64,000 nucleotides of DNA from Pseudomonas sp. KU43P (GCF_033095865.1 NZ_AP019365.1:254001-318000), one strand, 5' to 3'; positions 1-10,168 are shown, counted from the first letter of the stretch. Translations and numbers: made by a program. The notes: generated by a model from the sequence alone, not told the origin.

Positions 1-1587
1 AAGCTGTCGGCCAAGCTGGCCACCCAGCTGCGCCCGGAGGAGCGCGCGCTGTTCGACGTGTACCTGATGATGCTCGAAGATGCTGCGCTCGGCGGCGAGG
101 TGACGGAAGTCATCAAGACCGGCCAGTGGGCGCAGGGCGCCCTGCGCCAGGTGGTCGGCGAGCACGTCAACCGCTTCGAGCTGATGGACGACGACTACCT
201 GCGCGAACGTGCCTCGGACGTCAAGGACCTGGGCCGCCGCCTGCTGGCCTACCTGCAGGAAGCCCGCTCGCAATCGCTGGTGTATGCCGACAACACCATC
301 CTGGTCAGCGAAGAGCTGACCCCGGCCATGCTCGGCGAGGTGCCGGAAGGCAAGCTGGTGGGCCTGGTTTCGGTACTGGGTTCGGGTAACTCCCACGTCG
401 CCATCCTGGCCCGGGCCATGGGCATCCCCACGGTGATGGGCCTGGTCGACCTGCCGTATTCCAAGGTCGACGGCATCGAAATGATCGTCGACGGCTACAA
501 GGGCGAGGTGTTCACCAACCCCAGCGACGTGCTGCGCAAGCAGTACAGCGAAGTAGTAGAGGAAGAACGCCAGCTGGCGCAGGGCCTCGACGCCCTGCGC
601 GAACTGCCGTGCATCACCCCTGATGGCCATCGCATGCCACTGTGGGTCAATACCGGCCTGCTCGCCGACGTGGCTCGTGCCCAGCAGCGTGGCGCTGAAG
701 GGGTTGGCCTGTACCGCACCGAAGTGCCGTTCATGATCAACCAGCGCTTCCCCAGCGAGAAGGAGCAGCTGGCGATCTACCGCGAGCAACTGGCGGCCTT
801 CCACCCGTTGCCGGTGACCATGCGTACCCTCGACATCGGCGGTGACAAGTCGCTGTCGTATTTCCCGATCAAGGAAGAAAACCCGTTCCTGGGTTGGCGC
901 GGCATCCGCGTGACCCTCGATCACCCGGAAATCTTCCTGGTCCAGACCCGCGCCATGCTCAAGGCCAGCGAGGGCTTGAACAACCTGCGCATCCTGCTGC
1001 CGATGATCTCGGGCATTCACGAGCTGGAAGAGGCGCTGCACCTGATCCATCGCGCCTGGGGCGAGGTGCGAGACGAGGGCACCGATGTGCCGATGCCGCC
1101 GGTGGGCGTGATGGTGGAGATTCCGGCGGCGGTGTACCAGACCAAGGAGCTGGCGCGCCAAGTAGATTTCCTGTCGGTCGGATCCAACGACCTGACCCAG
1201 TACCTGTTGGCGGTCGACCGCAACAACCCGCGAGTCGCGGACCTTTACGACTACCTCCACCCGGCGGTGCTGCAGGCCTTGAATACCGTAGTGCGCGACG
1301 CCCATGGCGAAGGCAAGCCGGTGAGCATCTGTGGCGAAATGGCCGGTGACCCGGCGGCAGCGATCCTGCTGATGGCAATGGGCTTCGACAGCCTGTCGAT
1401 GAACGCCACCAACTTGCCGAAAGTGAAGTGGATGCTGCGTCAGATGAACTTGAGCAAGGCCAAGGAATTGCTCGATGAGGCCATGAGCCATGACAACCCG
1501 CAGGTTATCCACAGTTCGCTGCAGCTGGCGCTGAAGAACCTTGGGTTGGCACGGATGATCGGGCCCGGGGCCAACAAGTCCCTCTGA
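1..1587 (+). CDS. ptsP: PtsP, phosphoenolpyruvate-protein phosphotransferase of the nitrogen PTS (5' end outside window)
   Basis: Enzyme I-Ntr takes phosphate from PEP and passes it to NPr (PtsO) in the cytoplasmic nitrogen-related phosphotransfer chain. The reading frame is open from base 1, so 528 C-terminal residues are visible and the N-terminal GAF domain is off the window. Seen here: the phosphohistidine segment GSGNSHVAILARAMG (His codon 394-396), the PEP-binding TIM barrel with GGDKS, the RTEVPFM strand, and the C-terminal SICGEMAGDP loop carrying the catalytic Cys. The GNSH form, rather than GRTSH of sugar-PTS enzyme I, fits PtsP. In pseudomonads it usually follows the RNA pyrophosphohydrolase gene, which cannot be seen here. 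The identification is firm; the start is not visible. Confidence 0.96.
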   Translation, partial: KLSAKLATQLRPEERALFDVYLMMLEDAALGGEVTEVIKTGQWAQGALRQVVGEHVNRFELMDDDYLRERASDVKDLGRRLLAYLQEARSQSLVYADNTILVSEELTPAMLGEVPEGKLVGLVSVLGSGNSHVAILARAMGIPTVMGLVDLPYSKVDGIEMIVDGYKGEVFTNPSDVLRKQYSEVVEEERQLAQGLDALRELPCITPDGHRMPLWVNTGLLADVARAQQRGAEGVGLYRTEVPFMINQRFPSEKEQLAIYREQLAAFHPLPVTMRTLDIGGDKSLSYFPIKEENPFLGWRGIRVTLDHPEIFLVQTRAMLKASEGLNNLRILLPMISGIHELEEALHLIHRAWGEVRDEGTDVPMPPVGVMVEIPAAVYQTKELARQVDFLSVGSNDLTQYLLAVDRNNPRVADLYDYLHPAVLQALNTVVRDAHGEGKPVSICGEMAGDPAAAILLMAMGFDSLSMNATNLPKVKWMLRQMNLSKAKELLDEAMSHDNPQVIHSSLQLALKNLGLARMIGPGANKSL

Positions 1588-1596
1588 GGTCTCACT

Positions 1597-1649
1597 GGCC
1601 CTCTCGTCGGCAAGGTACCTGTGGGAGCCGGCTTGCCGGCGATAGGGCC
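1597..1649. repeat. REP element with a decayed inverted partner
   Basis: Bases 1621-1649 carry a full REP copy (GTGGGAGCCGGCTTGCCGGCGATAGG core). A degenerate copy in the opposite orientation (ggccctctcgtcggcaagg) lies at 1597-1615. It separates ptsP from the convergent NRDE gene. Confidence 0.85.
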
Positions 1650-1656
1650 AGTGCTG

Positions 1657-2403
1657 TCAGACCATCAACTCGACTTCCCCCAAATGCCCCCCAAACGGCC
1701 CGAAGCTGCGCTCAATGAGCCGTCTTCTGCCCTGATCATCCACGATCAGCACCGTACTCGCCCGCGTCCCGTAGTTCTGGCTGGCAATGAACACGCTCGA
1801 CAGCAGCTTCTCGGTCGCCACCCCCACCCCCGTCTCCGGCAATTCGCTGTCCGCTGCCGGTTCGGGGTCGGCAAGCAACGCCAGCAACCGCTGTGGATCA
1901 GCCGCATCCAGCAACCCCGCGAGCCCATTGCGGGCCTTGATCAGCTTCGGCCACGGCGTATCAAGCCCAGCGTTTGAAAGCCCGTAGACCCCGGCCTTGA
2001 GCAGCCGCGGTGCTGCCTCGCGTGCATGCAGGTAGCCCAGCTGCTTTCTGTCACCCACCAGCAAGTTGAAACCGGAGTAGTGACCGCTGCGGCTCGCGAC
2101 CTGGTCCAGATAAGCCTCCAGCCCCATTTCACCCTGCAGATACCCCGCCACCAGCTCGCCGCGGCTGCGCGGCCCGAGCGGTTGGCCGGGTTCGCGGATA
2201 TTGGTCAACGCCGCAAAGCGCCCCTGTGGCCCCACGCCAAGCCAGGTTCCCCCTGCTTCAAGGTCACGCCCGGCATGCACGCCAGGTGCATCTTCCCACG
2301 CAGCCAGGGCCTGCGTAGGCCGGGCATAGAACTCGTCACGGTTGGCCGCGACGATCAGCGGCAGGGCATGCCCCGGCCGCCAGGCGAATACGATCAGGCA
2401 CAT
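1657..2403 (-). CDS. NRDE/TANGO2-family protein
   Basis: A 248-residue cytoplasmic protein of the NRDE (TANGO2-like) family, named for the N-R-D-E motif seen here at residues 21-24, right after the conserved start MCLIVFAW with Cys2. The family resembles Ntn hydrolases and has been linked to haem and lipid handling, but no bacterial reaction is settled. I chose the ATG at 2403 because the conserved N-terminus begins there; a longer frame runs to 2505 but adds unconserved residues. Convergent with ptsP across a REP, divergent from the TauE permease. Family assignment is secure, function is not. Confidence 0.85.
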   Translation of the reverse strand: MCLIVFAWRPGHALPLIVAANRDEFYARPTQALAAWEDAPGVHAGRDLEAGGTWLGVGPQGRFAALTNIREPGQPLGPRSRGELVAGYLQGEMGLEAYLDQVASRSGHYSGFNLLVGDRKQLGYLHAREAAPRLLKAGVYGLSNAGLDTPWPKLIKARNGLAGLLDAADPQRLLALLADPEPAADSELPETGVGVATEKLLSSVFIASQNYGTRASTVLIVDDQGRRRLIERSFGPFGGHLGEVELMV

Positions 2404-2533
2404 AGGTTTGGCCTCTGTGTTTTTCGCCACTGTACCCACTGCGGCGGTGGTGATCCATCCTGACGCAGAGTTCACTAGAGCCTCGAGCCCGCCTTCCGTT
2501 ACCATGCCGGATTGTTTTTCTCGGGGACGACGA

Positions 2534-3316
2534 ATGGAGTTCGTACTCTATCTACTGTTGGGCGCCTGCGCGGGTGTATTGGCCGGGCTGTTCGGCGTGG
2601 GCGGTGGCATCATCATCGTGCCGGTCCTGGTGTTCAGCTTCACCTTGCAGGGCTTCGATGCGTCGATTCTGACCCACCTTGCAGTCGGTACTTCGCTGGC
2701 TACCATCGTCTTCACCTCCATCAACGCCGTGCTCGAGCACCACCGCAAGGGTGCGGTGCAGTGGCCGATCTTCGCCTGGATGACCCTCGGCATCCTGCTC
2801 GGTGCCGGTATCGGTGCCAAGACCGCCTCGCTGATCCAGGGCCCGCAATTGCAGAAGATCATCGGTGTGTTCGCCCTGATCATCGCCGTGCAGATGGCCC
2901 TGGACCTCAAGCCCAAGGCCAGCTTGGGCGTTCCCGGTAAGCCCGTGCTGGTGGGGGCGGGCGGCGTGATCGGCTGGGCCTCGGCGATCTTCGGTATCGG
3001 CGGCGGCTCGCTGACCGTGCCCTTCCTGACTTGGCGCAGCCTGCCCATGCAGCAGGCGGTGGCGACGTCGTCGGCCTGCGGGCTGCCGATTGCCGTGGCC
3101 AGCGCCCTGAGCTTCATGTGGCTGGGCTGGGGTGAAACCCACCTGCCCGCCCACAGTGTGGGGTATGTCTACCTTCCAGCGTTGGTCGGCATTGCCGTGA
3201 CCAGCATGTTTTTCGCCCGCTTCGGCGCGCGCCTGGCGCACAGGTTGTCGCCGCGTCTGCTCAAGCGTCTGTTCGCCGCGCTGCTGTTCTGCGTCGGGCT
3301 GAGCTTCCTGATTTGA
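2534..3316 (+). CDS. TauE/SafE-family (DUF81) anion exporter
   Basis: A 260-residue inner-membrane protein of about eight hydrophobic segments. The two homologous halves each carry the family glycine motif: [13 protein letters not shown] near residues 20-32 and [13 protein letters not shown] near residue 155. TauE/SafE proteins export sulfite, sulfoacetate or related organic anions; the substrate here cannot be read from sequence. The ATG at 2534 was chosen because the first transmembrane segment begins at once ([14 protein letters not shown]); the longer open frame upstream is non-conserved. It lies 16 bases ahead of lgt on the same strand and may be cotranscribed with it. Confidence 0.87.
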   Translation: MEFVLYLLLGACAGVLAGLFGVGGGIIIVPVLVFSFTLQGFDASILTHLAVGTSLATIVFTSINAVLEHHRKGAVQWPIFAWMTLGILLGAGIGAKTASLIQGPQLQKIIGVFALIIAVQMALDLKPKASLGVPGKPVLVGAGGVIGWASAIFGIGGGSLTVPFLTWRSLPMQQAVATSSACGLPIAVASALSFMWLGWGETHLPAHSVGYVYLPALVGIAVTSMFFARFGARLAHRLSPRLLKRLFAALLFCVGLSFLI

Positions 3317-3332
3317 ACCAAGAGGAATATCC

Positions 3333-4142
3333 ATGCTGCCTTACCCGCAGATAGACCCCGTGGCCGTCGCCATCGGGCCGCTGAAAATCCACTGGTACGG
3401 CCTGATGTACCTGATCGGTATTGGCGGTGCCTGGCTGCTTGCCTCGCGCCGGCTCAACCGCTTCGACCCGACCTGGTCGCGCGAGAAACTCTCCGACCTG
3501 GTGTTCTGGTTGTCGATGGGGGTGATCGTCGGTGGGCGCCTGGGCTACGTGCTGTTCTACGACCTGCATGCCTACCTGGCCAACCCGACGCTGATCTTCG
3601 AAGTGTGGAAAGGCGGCATGTCGTTCCACGGAGGCTTCATCGGCGTGATGCTGGCGGCCTTGTGGTTCGGCAAGCGCAACAACAAGTCGTTCTTCGAGCT
3701 GATGGACTTCGTCGCGCCGCTGGTGCCGATCGGCCTGGGGGCCGGGCGTATCGGCAACTTCATCAATGCCGAGCTGTGGGGCAAGCCGACCGATGTGCCG
3801 TGGGCAATGATCTTCCCGCCGTTCAGCGACCCAGCCCAGCTGCCGCGTCATCCGTCGCAGCTTTACCAGTTCGCCCTGGAAGGCGTGGCGCTGTTCGCGA
3901 TCCTCTGGCTGTTCTCGCGCAAGCCGCGGCCGACCATGGCTGTTTCCGGCATGTTCGCGCTGTTCTACGGTATCTTCCGGTTCATCGTCGAGTTCGTTCG
4001 GGTGCCGGATGCCCAGCTTGGGTACATCGCCTTCGGCTGGCTGACCATGGGTCAGTTGCTGTGCGTACCGATGATACTCGGTGGCCTCGGATTGATCTGG
4101 TGGGCTTATAATCGCAAGCCTACGGCGAAACCCGCCATCTGA
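3333..4142 (+). CDS. lgt: Lgt, phosphatidylglycerol:prolipoprotein diacylglyceryl transferase
   Basis: Inner-membrane enzyme that moves diacylglyceryl from phosphatidylglycerol to the lipobox cysteine of prolipoproteins, the first step of lipoprotein maturation. At 269 residues it has the usual length, about seven membrane segments, the SFHGGFIG segment with the catalytic-region histidine, and the Lgt signature [15 protein letters not shown] including the essential Arg. An AGAGGA ribosome site precedes the ATG. Lgt and thyA are often adjacent in gammaproteobacteria, and that arrangement is kept here. At least one predicted client, the Tat lipoprotein at 29 kb, is in the window. Confidence 0.97.
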   Translation: MLPYPQIDPVAVAIGPLKIHWYGLMYLIGIGGAWLLASRRLNRFDPTWSREKLSDLVFWLSMGVIVGGRLGYVLFYDLHAYLANPTLIFEVWKGGMSFHGGFIGVMLAALWFGKRNNKSFFELMDFVAPLVPIGLGAGRIGNFINAELWGKPTDVPWAMIFPPFSDPAQLPRHPSQLYQFALEGVALFAILWLFSRKPRPTMAVSGMFALFYGIFRFIVEFVRVPDAQLGYIAFGWLTMGQLLCVPMILGGLGLIWWAYNRKPTAKPAI

Positions 4143-4148
4143 ATCCCG

Positions 4149-4178
4149 ACGGCAGGGGCGATCCCCCTGCCGTTCTTG
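4149..4178 (+). terminator. Possible terminator or attenuating hairpin between lgt and thyA
   Basis: ACGGCAGGGG / CCCCTGCCGT arms (4149-4158 and 4164-4173) enclose a short CGATC loop and are followed by a weak T-rich tail (tcttgct). It may reduce read-through from lgt into thyA, or simply lie in the leader of a shared transcript. Confidence 0.5.
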
Positions 4179-4191
4179 CTACAGGTAAGCC

Positions 4192-5163
4192 ATGAAACAG
4201 TATCTGGACCTGGTCCGCGACGTCATCGAAAACGGCACGCTGCAAGGCAACCGCACCGGCATTCGCACCATCAGCCTGCCGGGCGCCATGCTGCGTTTCG
4301 ACCTGCAGAAAGGCTTCCCAGCCATCACCACGCGCAAGCTGGCGTTCAAGTCGGCGATCGGCGAGATGGTCGGCTTTCTGCGTGGCGTGAAGAACGCCGG
4401 TGAATTCCGCGAGCTGGGCTGCAAGGTCTGGGACCAGAACGCCAACGAAAACGCACAGTGGCTGGCCAACCCGTTCCGCCAGGGGCATGACGACCTGGGC
4501 GAGATCTACGGCGTGCAGTGGCGCCAGTGGCCGGGCTACAAGCGCATCCCGCTGAGCAACCCGGCGGCCATCGAGATGGCTGAAAAGGCAGGCTTCCGCC
4601 AGATTGCCAAGGACGAGGAGGACGGCCAGGCGTTCGTCATCCTGTACAAGGCCATCGACCAGGTGCGTCAGTGCCTGGACACCATCGCCAACGACCCGGG
4701 CAGCCGGCGCATCCTGTTCCATGGCTGGAACTGCGCACAATTGGACGAAATGGCCTTGCCGCCATGCCACCTGCTGTACCAGTTCCACCCGAATGTCGAG
4801 ACCAGGGAAATTTCCCTGACCCTCTACATCCGCTCGAACGACCTGGGCCTGGGCACGCCGTTCAACCTCACCGAAGGCGCGGCGTTGCTGTCGCTGTTCG
4901 GCCGCCTCACCGGCTACACCCCCCGCTGGTTCACTTACTTCATCGGCGATGCCCATGTGTACGAGAACCATCTGGACATGCTCAATGAGCAGCTCAAGCG
5001 CGAGCCGTTGGCAGCGCCGAAGCTGGTGATCAGCGATCGCGTGCCAGAGTTCGCCAAGACCGGCAAGTACGAGCCGGAGTGGCTGGAGAAGATCGAACCG
5101 AGCGACTTCAGCCTGGAAGGATACGAGCACCATGCGCCGATGACGGCGCCAATGGCTGTTTGA
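4192..5163 (+). CDS. thyA: Thymidylate synthase ThyA (long form)
   Basis: Methylates dUMP to dTMP with methylenetetrahydrofolate, producing dihydrofolate that FolA (16.6 kb) reduces. The catalytic cysteine is C192 in [10 protein letters not shown], the dUMP/folate sites include RTGIRT near the start, and the C-terminus ends in the usual hydrophobic tail (PMTAPMAV). It is 323 residues, whereas E. coli ThyA is 264: roughly residues 114-150, between the GVQWRQW strand and the [10 protein letters not shown] strand, carry extra sequence. The HGWN segment replaces the usual SAWN. Core fold and catalytic residues are intact, so I read this as a functional long form. Confidence 0.95.
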   Translation: MKQYLDLVRDVIENGTLQGNRTGIRTISLPGAMLRFDLQKGFPAITTRKLAFKSAIGEMVGFLRGVKNAGEFRELGCKVWDQNANENAQWLANPFRQGHDDLGEIYGVQWRQWPGYKRIPLSNPAAIEMAEKAGFRQIAKDEEDGQAFVILYKAIDQVRQCLDTIANDPGSRRILFHGWNCAQLDEMALPPCHLLYQFHPNVETREISLTLYIRSNDLGLGTPFNLTEGAALLSLFGRLTGYTPRWFTYFIGDAHVYENHLDMLNEQLKREPLAAPKLVISDRVPEFAKTGKYEPEWLEKIEPSDFSLEGYEHHAPMTAPMAV

Positions 5164-5170
5164 TTTCGTT

Positions 5171-5263
5171 GGCCCTATCGCCGGCAAGCCGGCTCCCATA
5201 GGTACTGCACAGGTCTGCAAATGGGTGGATTTCCTGTGGAGCCGGCTTGCCGGCGATGAGGCC
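5171..5263. repeat. Inverted pair of REP elements
   Basis: Two REP copies face each other, at 5171-5202 and 5233-5263, between the convergent ends of thyA and cadR. Arms GCCGGC/GCCGGC with flanking ATCG and GGAG are well kept. Confidence 0.88.
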
Positions 5264-5269
5264 GCTGGA

Positions 5270-5713
5270 TCAGTGCCCGTGACTACGCCCCACATGTGAA
5301 TGTTCGGTGTCCGGCACCGATACCGCCCCATTCACCTCCAGTTGCTGCAAGATCGCGCACTCATCTCCTTGCGCGTTGCAGCGCTGGCGCAACTCCACCA
5401 GCTGCGATTGCAGCGCCACCAAGCCATCGATTCGCGCCTGCACATGCTCGATATGCTCGTCGATCAATGCATTCACGCTTCCGCACGAGCCTTCCGGGCT
5501 GTCGCGCAGGTTTAACAGGCTGCGGATTTCATCCAGGGTCATGTCCAGCGTGCGGCAGTTGCGGATGAAGGTCAGCCGCTCGACGTGGGCCTGGGTGTAG
5601 AGCCGATAGTTGCCATCGGTACGCGCCGGTTCCGGCAGCAGTTGCTCACGCTCGTAGTAGCGAATGGTTTCCACGGCGCAGTCGGTGGCCTTGGCCAGTT
5701 CTCCGATCCTCAT
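5270..5713 (-). CDS. cadR: CadR, MerR-family cadmium-responsive regulator
   Basis: A 147-residue MerR-type activator/repressor: an N-terminal winged helix with MRIGELAKATDCAVETIRYYE, a dimerisation helix, then the metal loop. Cysteines 77, 112 and 119 fall at exactly the positions I recall as Cd ligands of P. putida CadR, and the C-terminus is histidine-rich (H138, H140, H145, H147) as in that protein. It is transcribed away from cadA, with the shared operator at 5739-5759. It should bind between -35 and -10 of the cadA promoter and untwist the over-long spacer when Cd(II) (or Zn, Pb) binds. Confidence 0.95.
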   Translation of the reverse strand: MRIGELAKATDCAVETIRYYEREQLLPEPARTDGNYRLYTQAHVERLTFIRNCRTLDMTLDEIRSLLNLRDSPEGSCGSVNALIDEHIEHVQARIDGLVALQSQLVELRQRCNAQGDECAILQQLEVNGAVSVPDTEHSHVGRSHGH

Positions 5714-5735
5714 GGCAAATTCTCCAGCAGGTGGC

Positions 5736-5766
5736 TTGACCCTATAGTGGCTACAGGGTGTTCACT
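5736..5766 (+). promoter_or_regulatory. MerR-type cadA promoter with CadR operator
   Basis: A -35 TTGACC (5736-5741) is followed by the dyad ACCCTATAG-tgg-CTACAGGGT (5739-5759, one mismatch between arms). A weak -10-like hexamer TTCACT lies at 5761-5766, giving the long 19-base spacer typical of promoters that MerR-family activators realign. Confidence 0.75.
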
Positions 5767-5796
5767 TGGCAACAGGCGAACATTAAGGATGACCCC

Positions 5797-8049
5797 ATGA
5801 ACCAGCCTGTCAGCCCCGACCACAAGCATTCCCACGATCACGCCCACGGCGATGACAACCACAGCCATGCCGCGCACGCCCATAGCTGCTGTGGCGCCAG
5901 CGCGGCGCCGGCCTTGGTGCAGGTGACCGAGAAGGCCAGCGCGCAGGCGCAATTCAGCCGATTTCGCATAGACGCCATGGACTGCCCTACCGAGCAGACG
6001 CTGATCCAGGACAAGCTCGGCACGCTGGCGGGCATCGAGCAACTGGAGTTCAACCTGATCAACCGCGTGCTTGGCGTGCGCCATACCCTGTCCGGCACCG
6101 AAGCGATCGAGCGTGCCATCGACAGCCTGGGCATGAAGGCCGAGCCGCTGACGGCCGAAGGCGACGCCGCAGACGCCGCACCCCAGCCGCACAAGCCCCG
6201 CTGGTGGCCGTTGGCGCTGTCGGGTGTTGCCGCGATCGCTGCCGAAATCGTGCACTTTACCGCCCTGGCGCCAGAGTGGGTGGTCGCCGCGCTGGCCCTG
6301 GCGGCGATCCTCGGTTGCGGCCTGGGCACCTACAAGAAGGGCTGGATCGCCCTGAAAAACCGCAACCTCAACATCAACGCGCTGATGAGCATCGCCGTGA
6401 CCGGCGCGGTGCTGATTGGCCAATGGCCGGAAGCGGCCATGGTCATGGTGCTGTTCACCATCGCCGAGCTGATCGAAGCCCGCTCCCTGGACCGTGCGCG
6501 TAATGCCATCAGCGGCCTGATGCAACTCACCCCGGACACCGCCACCGTGCAGCAGGCCGACGGCCAGTGGCGCGAAGTGGATGTGCGTGAAGTAGCCATC
6601 GGCGCACAGGTGCGGGTGCGTCCAGGTGAGCGCATCGGCCTGGATGGGGAGGTGCTCAGCGGGCAATCCAGCGTCGATCAGGCGCCGATCACCGGCGAAA
6701 GCCTGCCGGTCGAGAAAGCTGTTGGCGACAAGCTGTTCGCCGGCACCATCAACCAGGCTGGCGCACTGGAATACCGCGTGACCGCTGCTGCCGGGCAATC
6801 CACCCTGGCGCGCATCATCAAGGCCGTCGAGGAGGCCCAGGGCGCGCGTGCACCGACCCAACGCTTCGTCGACACCTTTTCGCGCATCTACACCCCTGTG
6901 GTGTTCGCCCTGGCTCTGGCTGTGGCGGTCATCCCGCCGCTTTTCATGGCTGGCGCCTGGTTCGACTGGGTCTACCGCGCCTTGGTGCTGCTGGTGGTGG
7001 CATGCCCATGTGCACTGGTGATTTCGACCCCGGTGACCATCGTCAGCGGCCTGGCCGCTGCGGCGCGCAAGGGCATCCTGATCAAGGGCGGGGTCTATCT
7101 GGAGGGCGGGCGCAAGCTGGATTACCTGGCCCTGGACAAGACCGGCACCATCACCCACGGCAAACCGGTGCAAACCGATGCCAAGGTGCTGGAGCCGCTG
7201 TTCGAAGGCCGCGCTCAGGCGCTGGCTGCCAGCCTGGCTGCGCGCTCCGACCACCCGGTTTCGGGCGCCATTGCTCAGTTCGCCAAGGCGCAGAATCTGC
7301 CATTGAGCGAGGTAAGCGAGTTTGCCGCCCTGGCAGGCCGCGGCGTGCGCGGTGACATCGACGGCGAAACCTATCACTTGGGCAACCACCGCCTGGTCGA
7401 AGAACTGGGCCTTTGCTCACCTGAGCTCGAAGCACAGCTCGATGTGCTGGAGCGCCAGGGCAAGACCGTGGTGCTGCTGCTCGACCGGTCCGGCCCGCTG
7501 GCGCTGTTCGCCGTGGCCGACACGGTCAAGGACAGCAGTCGCGAGGCTATCGCCGAGTTGCATGCGCTGGGCATCAAGACTGTCATGCTCACCGGCGACA
7601 ATCCCCACACTGCCGAGGCCATCGCCGCCCAGGTAGGCATCGACCGGGCCGAAGGCAACCTGCTGCCCGCCGACAAGCTGGCCACCATCGAGCAGTTGTA
7701 TGCCCAAGGCCACCGGGTCGGGATGGTGGGGGATGGCATCAACGATGCGCCAGCCCTGGCCCGTGCCGAAATCGGCTTTGCCATGGCCGCTGCTGGTACC
7801 GACACCGCGATCGAGACCGCCGATGTGGCGCTGATGGATGACGACTTGCGCAAAATCCCGGCGTTCGTCAGGCTGTCGCGCCAAAGTGCGGCGATTCTGA
7901 CGCAGAACATCGTTCTGGCGCTGGGCATCAAGGCGCTGTTTCTGGCGATCACCTTTACCGGCATGGCCACCCTGTGGATGGCCGTATTCGCCGACATGGG
8001 CGTGAGCCTGCTGGTGGTATTCAACGGTCTGCGCCTGCTGCGCAAGTAG
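5797..8049 (+). CDS. cadA: CadA, cadmium/zinc/lead-exporting P1B-type ATPase
   Basis: A 750-residue inner-membrane metal pump exporting Cd(II)/Zn(II)/Pb(II) from the cytoplasm with ATP. The N-terminus is a histidine tail ([21 protein letters not shown]), then a heavy-metal-associated domain with MDCPTEQ. Eight membrane helices follow, with the metal-selecting CPC at C403-C405, the TGES actuator loop, the phosphorylated D447 in DKTGT, and GDGIND in the hinge. The ATG at 5797 lies just downstream of the CadR operator; a longer frame from 5758 would start inside the promoter. It pairs divergently with cadR. Confidence 0.95.
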   Translation: MNQPVSPDHKHSHDHAHGDDNHSHAAHAHSCCGASAAPALVQVTEKASAQAQFSRFRIDAMDCPTEQTLIQDKLGTLAGIEQLEFNLINRVLGVRHTLSGTEAIERAIDSLGMKAEPLTAEGDAADAAPQPHKPRWWPLALSGVAAIAAEIVHFTALAPEWVVAALALAAILGCGLGTYKKGWIALKNRNLNINALMSIAVTGAVLIGQWPEAAMVMVLFTIAELIEARSLDRARNAISGLMQLTPDTATVQQADGQWREVDVREVAIGAQVRVRPGERIGLDGEVLSGQSSVDQAPITGESLPVEKAVGDKLFAGTINQAGALEYRVTAAAGQSTLARIIKAVEEAQGARAPTQRFVDTFSRIYTPVVFALALAVAVIPPLFMAGAWFDWVYRALVLLVVACPCALVISTPVTIVSGLAAAARKGILIKGGVYLEGGRKLDYLALDKTGTITHGKPVQTDAKVLEPLFEGRAQALAASLAARSDHPVSGAIAQFAKAQNLPLSEVSEFAALAGRGVRGDIDGETYHLGNHRLVEELGLCSPELEAQLDVLERQGKTVVLLLDRSGPLALFAVADTVKDSSREAIAELHALGIKTVMLTGDNPHTAEAIAAQVGIDRAEGNLLPADKLATIEQLYAQGHRVGMVGDGINDAPALARAEIGFAMAAAGTDTAIETADVALMDDDLRKIPAFVRLSRQSAAILTQNIVLALGIKALFLAITFTGMATLWMAVFADMGVSLLVVFNGLRLLRK

Positions 8050-8078
8050 CGTGGGCTGCGCACAACAGAGGTCCTGCA

Positions 8079-8948
8079 ATGCTGAGTGCCGAGCTCAAAG
8101 CCTTCTACATGGTGGCCCGCCTGGGCAGCATCACCTTGGCAGCGAAGAAGCTCGGGCTCAGCCAGCCCACGGTGACCACGCAGATTCGCAACCTGGAGAG
8201 CCAGTACGCGGTGGAGCTTTTCTACCGCGGTGGCCGGCGCCTGGTGCTGAGCGAAGAGGGCGTGCGCCTGCTGCCGATGGTCAAGGCGCTGCTGCAGCAG
8301 GAAGCCGACATCGAGTTCGAGCTGCGCAACAGCGGCCATGCCCAGGGCAGCCTGCGCATTGCCGCCACTGCGCCTTACTACATCCTCGACCTGGTGAAGA
8401 TCTTCCGTGAGCGCCTGCCGCAGGTGGAAGTGGCGGTGGAGATCGGCAACTCACAGCAGGTGCTGGAGATGCTTGAGGATTACCGCGTCGATATCGCCGC
8501 TTCGTCGCAGTTGCTCGAAGATGCCCGACTTGTGCGGCGGGTGCTGGGCACCGACCCGCTGGTGGTGGCGGTGCACCGCAATCACCCGCTGGCGCACCGT
8601 CAGACGGTGTCCATCGATGTGGTGGCCGGGCATTGTCTGTTGGTGCGGGAAAAGGGCTCGACCACACGCAAGCTGACCGAGCAGATGCTGCAGGAGGCCG
8701 GTGTGAAGGCCGGGGCCTTGCTGGAGATTGGTAGCCGAGAGTCGATCCGCGAGGCGGTGCTGCGCAATATCGGCATCAGCGTGATTGCCCGGCACGAGGT
8801 GCCACACAACCCCGAGCTGCGGGTGCTGACGCTGGAGCATGCGCCGGTGATGCATGAGTACCTGTATTGCCTGAAGGAGCGGCGTCAGGCGCGCTTGCCG
8901 GCGGCTTTCCTTGGGGTGGCACAGGAAGTGGTGGGTTCGCAATTCTAG
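8079..8948 (+). CDS. LysR-family regulator of the aminoethylphosphonate cluster
   Basis: A 289-residue LysR-type regulator: the N-terminal winged helix (AFYMVARLGSITLAAKKLGLSQPTVTTQIRNLE) is followed by a two-lobed inducer-binding domain. It belongs with the LysR regulators found beside aminoethylphosphonate uptake and breakdown genes, judged mainly from its position just ahead of the matching transporter and PhnZ-like gene. The ATG at 8079 was chosen since conserved LysR sequence starts there; the frame runs upstream into cadA. It is likely to respond to a phosphonate or an intermediate and to act in the 160-base gap before the transporter. Confidence 0.85.
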   Translation: MLSAELKAFYMVARLGSITLAAKKLGLSQPTVTTQIRNLESQYAVELFYRGGRRLVLSEEGVRLLPMVKALLQQEADIEFELRNSGHAQGSLRIAATAPYYILDLVKIFRERLPQVEVAVEIGNSQQVLEMLEDYRVDIAASSQLLEDARLVRRVLGTDPLVVAVHRNHPLAHRQTVSIDVVAGHCLLVREKGSTTRKLTEQMLQEAGVKAGALLEIGSRESIREAVLRNIGISVIARHEVPHNPELRVLTLEHAPVMHEYLYCLKERRQARLPAAFLGVAQEVVGSQF

Positions 8949-8957
8949 CGCTGCGGT

Positions 8958-8990
8958 GGCTTCATCGCCGGCAAGTCGGCTCCCACAAGG
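8958..8990. repeat. Single REP element
   Basis: REP copy with one change in the core (GCCGGCAAGTCGGC). It lies between the LysR gene and the transporter operon; the rest of that gap (to 9108) should hold the operon promoter, but I see no clear -35/-10 pair. Confidence 0.75.
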
Positions 8991-9108
8991 TCGGCGCAAA
9001 GCCACTACAAAATCTGCCTATACCACTATCACTCGCTTTTGCCCCAAAGCCACAGAACCTTCGCACAGCCTTCCTAGCATGGCCCCATCTCTTCGATGAG
9101 GCCTTGCC

Positions 9109-10167
9109 ATGAACCACGTCACCTCGGGCGCACAGATGAAAGTGCGCGGTATCCACAAGCGCTTCGGCGCCTTCACCGCGCTGAACGACGTTTCCCTGGA
9201 CATCACCGCCGGCGAGCTGGTCTGCCTGCTCGGCCCTTCCGGCTGTGGCAAGACTACTTTGCTGCGCTGCATCGCCGGCCTCGAGCGCCAGGACCGTGGC
9301 ACGCTGTACATCGGCGAGCGCGATATCTCAGAACTGCCGCCCCAGGCCCGTGACTACGGCATCCTGTTCCAGTCCTACGCGCTGTTCCCCAACCTTACCG
9401 TCGAAGCCAATATTGCCTACGGCCTGACCGGCAGCAGCCGCGAGCAGAGCCGCCAGCGCGTGGCCGAGATGCTCGAACTGGTGGGCCTGACCGGTAGCGA
9501 AAAGAAGTACCCCGGGCAGCTTTCCGGCGGCCAGCAGCAACGCGTGGCCCTGGCCCGGGCGCTGGCACCGGCCCCGTCGCTGCTGTTGCTGGATGAACCG
9601 ATGTCGGCGCTGGATGCCCGTGTCCGTGAGCACCTGTGCACCGAGCTGCGCCAGCTGCAACGCCAACTGGGCATCACCACGCTGATGGTGACCCACAATC
9701 AGGATGAAGCCATGCTCATGGCCGACCGCATCGCCGTGATGAACAACGGCCAGGTCGAGCAGTACGCCACGCCCCAGGAAATCTACGACCAACCAGCCAC
9801 GCCGTTCGTTGCCGAGTTCGTCGGCCAGGGCAACTGGCTGCCGTTCCAGCGCAGCGGCGACAGCCATGCCCAGGTCGGCGCCATGAGCATGCGCCTGGCC
9901 GCTGGCGCGCCACGGGCCAGTAGTGGCCGATTGTTCTGCCGCCCGGAGGCGATCACGGTCAATCCGGTGGCGCACGAAGAGAACCTGTTCCCGGCGAAAG
10001 TGCGCGAGATCACCTTCCTCGGCAATCGCTGCCGCATGAGCTTCGAACTCCAGGCCTTGCCAGGCCACGCCCTGCTCGCCGAGCTGACGCCGGAAGCCAT
10101 GCCGCGCCTGGGTTCGCAGGACATCTGGGTGGCGCTGCCGCCTCAGAGCCTGCAGGTGTTCGCCTGA
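9109..10167 (+). CDS. ATP-binding subunit of a 2-aminoethylphosphonate-type ABC importer (PhnT-like)
   Basis: A 352-residue ABC ATPase. Walker A is GPSGCGKTT (residues 42-50), the Q-loop is in [10 protein letters not shown], the signature is LSGGQQQR, and Walker B is [12 protein letters not shown]. The C-terminal third is a regulatory TOBE-like domain, as in spermidine/iron/phosphonate importers. Its stop is two bases from the permease start, so it drives the permease/binding-protein pair that follows. Substrate is inferred from the flanking PhnZ-like oxygenase and LysR gene; on its own it would be called only a spermidine/iron-type importer ATPase. Confidence 0.88.
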   Translation: MNHVTSGAQMKVRGIHKRFGAFTALNDVSLDITAGELVCLLGPSGCGKTTLLRCIAGLERQDRGTLYIGERDISELPPQARDYGILFQSYALFPNLTVEANIAYGLTGSSREQSRQRVAEMLELVGLTGSEKKYPGQLSGGQQQRVALARALAPAPSLLLLDEPMSALDARVREHLCTELRQLQRQLGITTLMVTHNQDEAMLMADRIAVMNNGQVEQYATPQEIYDQPATPFVAEFVGQGNWLPFQRSGDSHAQVGAMSMRLAAGAPRASSGRLFCRPEAITVNPVAHEENLFPAKVREITFLGNRCRMSFELQALPGHALLAELTPEAMPRLGSQDIWVALPPQSLQVFA

Positions 10168-10168
10168 G

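Noticed and set aside
5710..7389. Reverse ORF of 559 codons opposite cadA
   Set aside because: Antisense of a strongly conserved ATPase; composition is that of a shadow frame.
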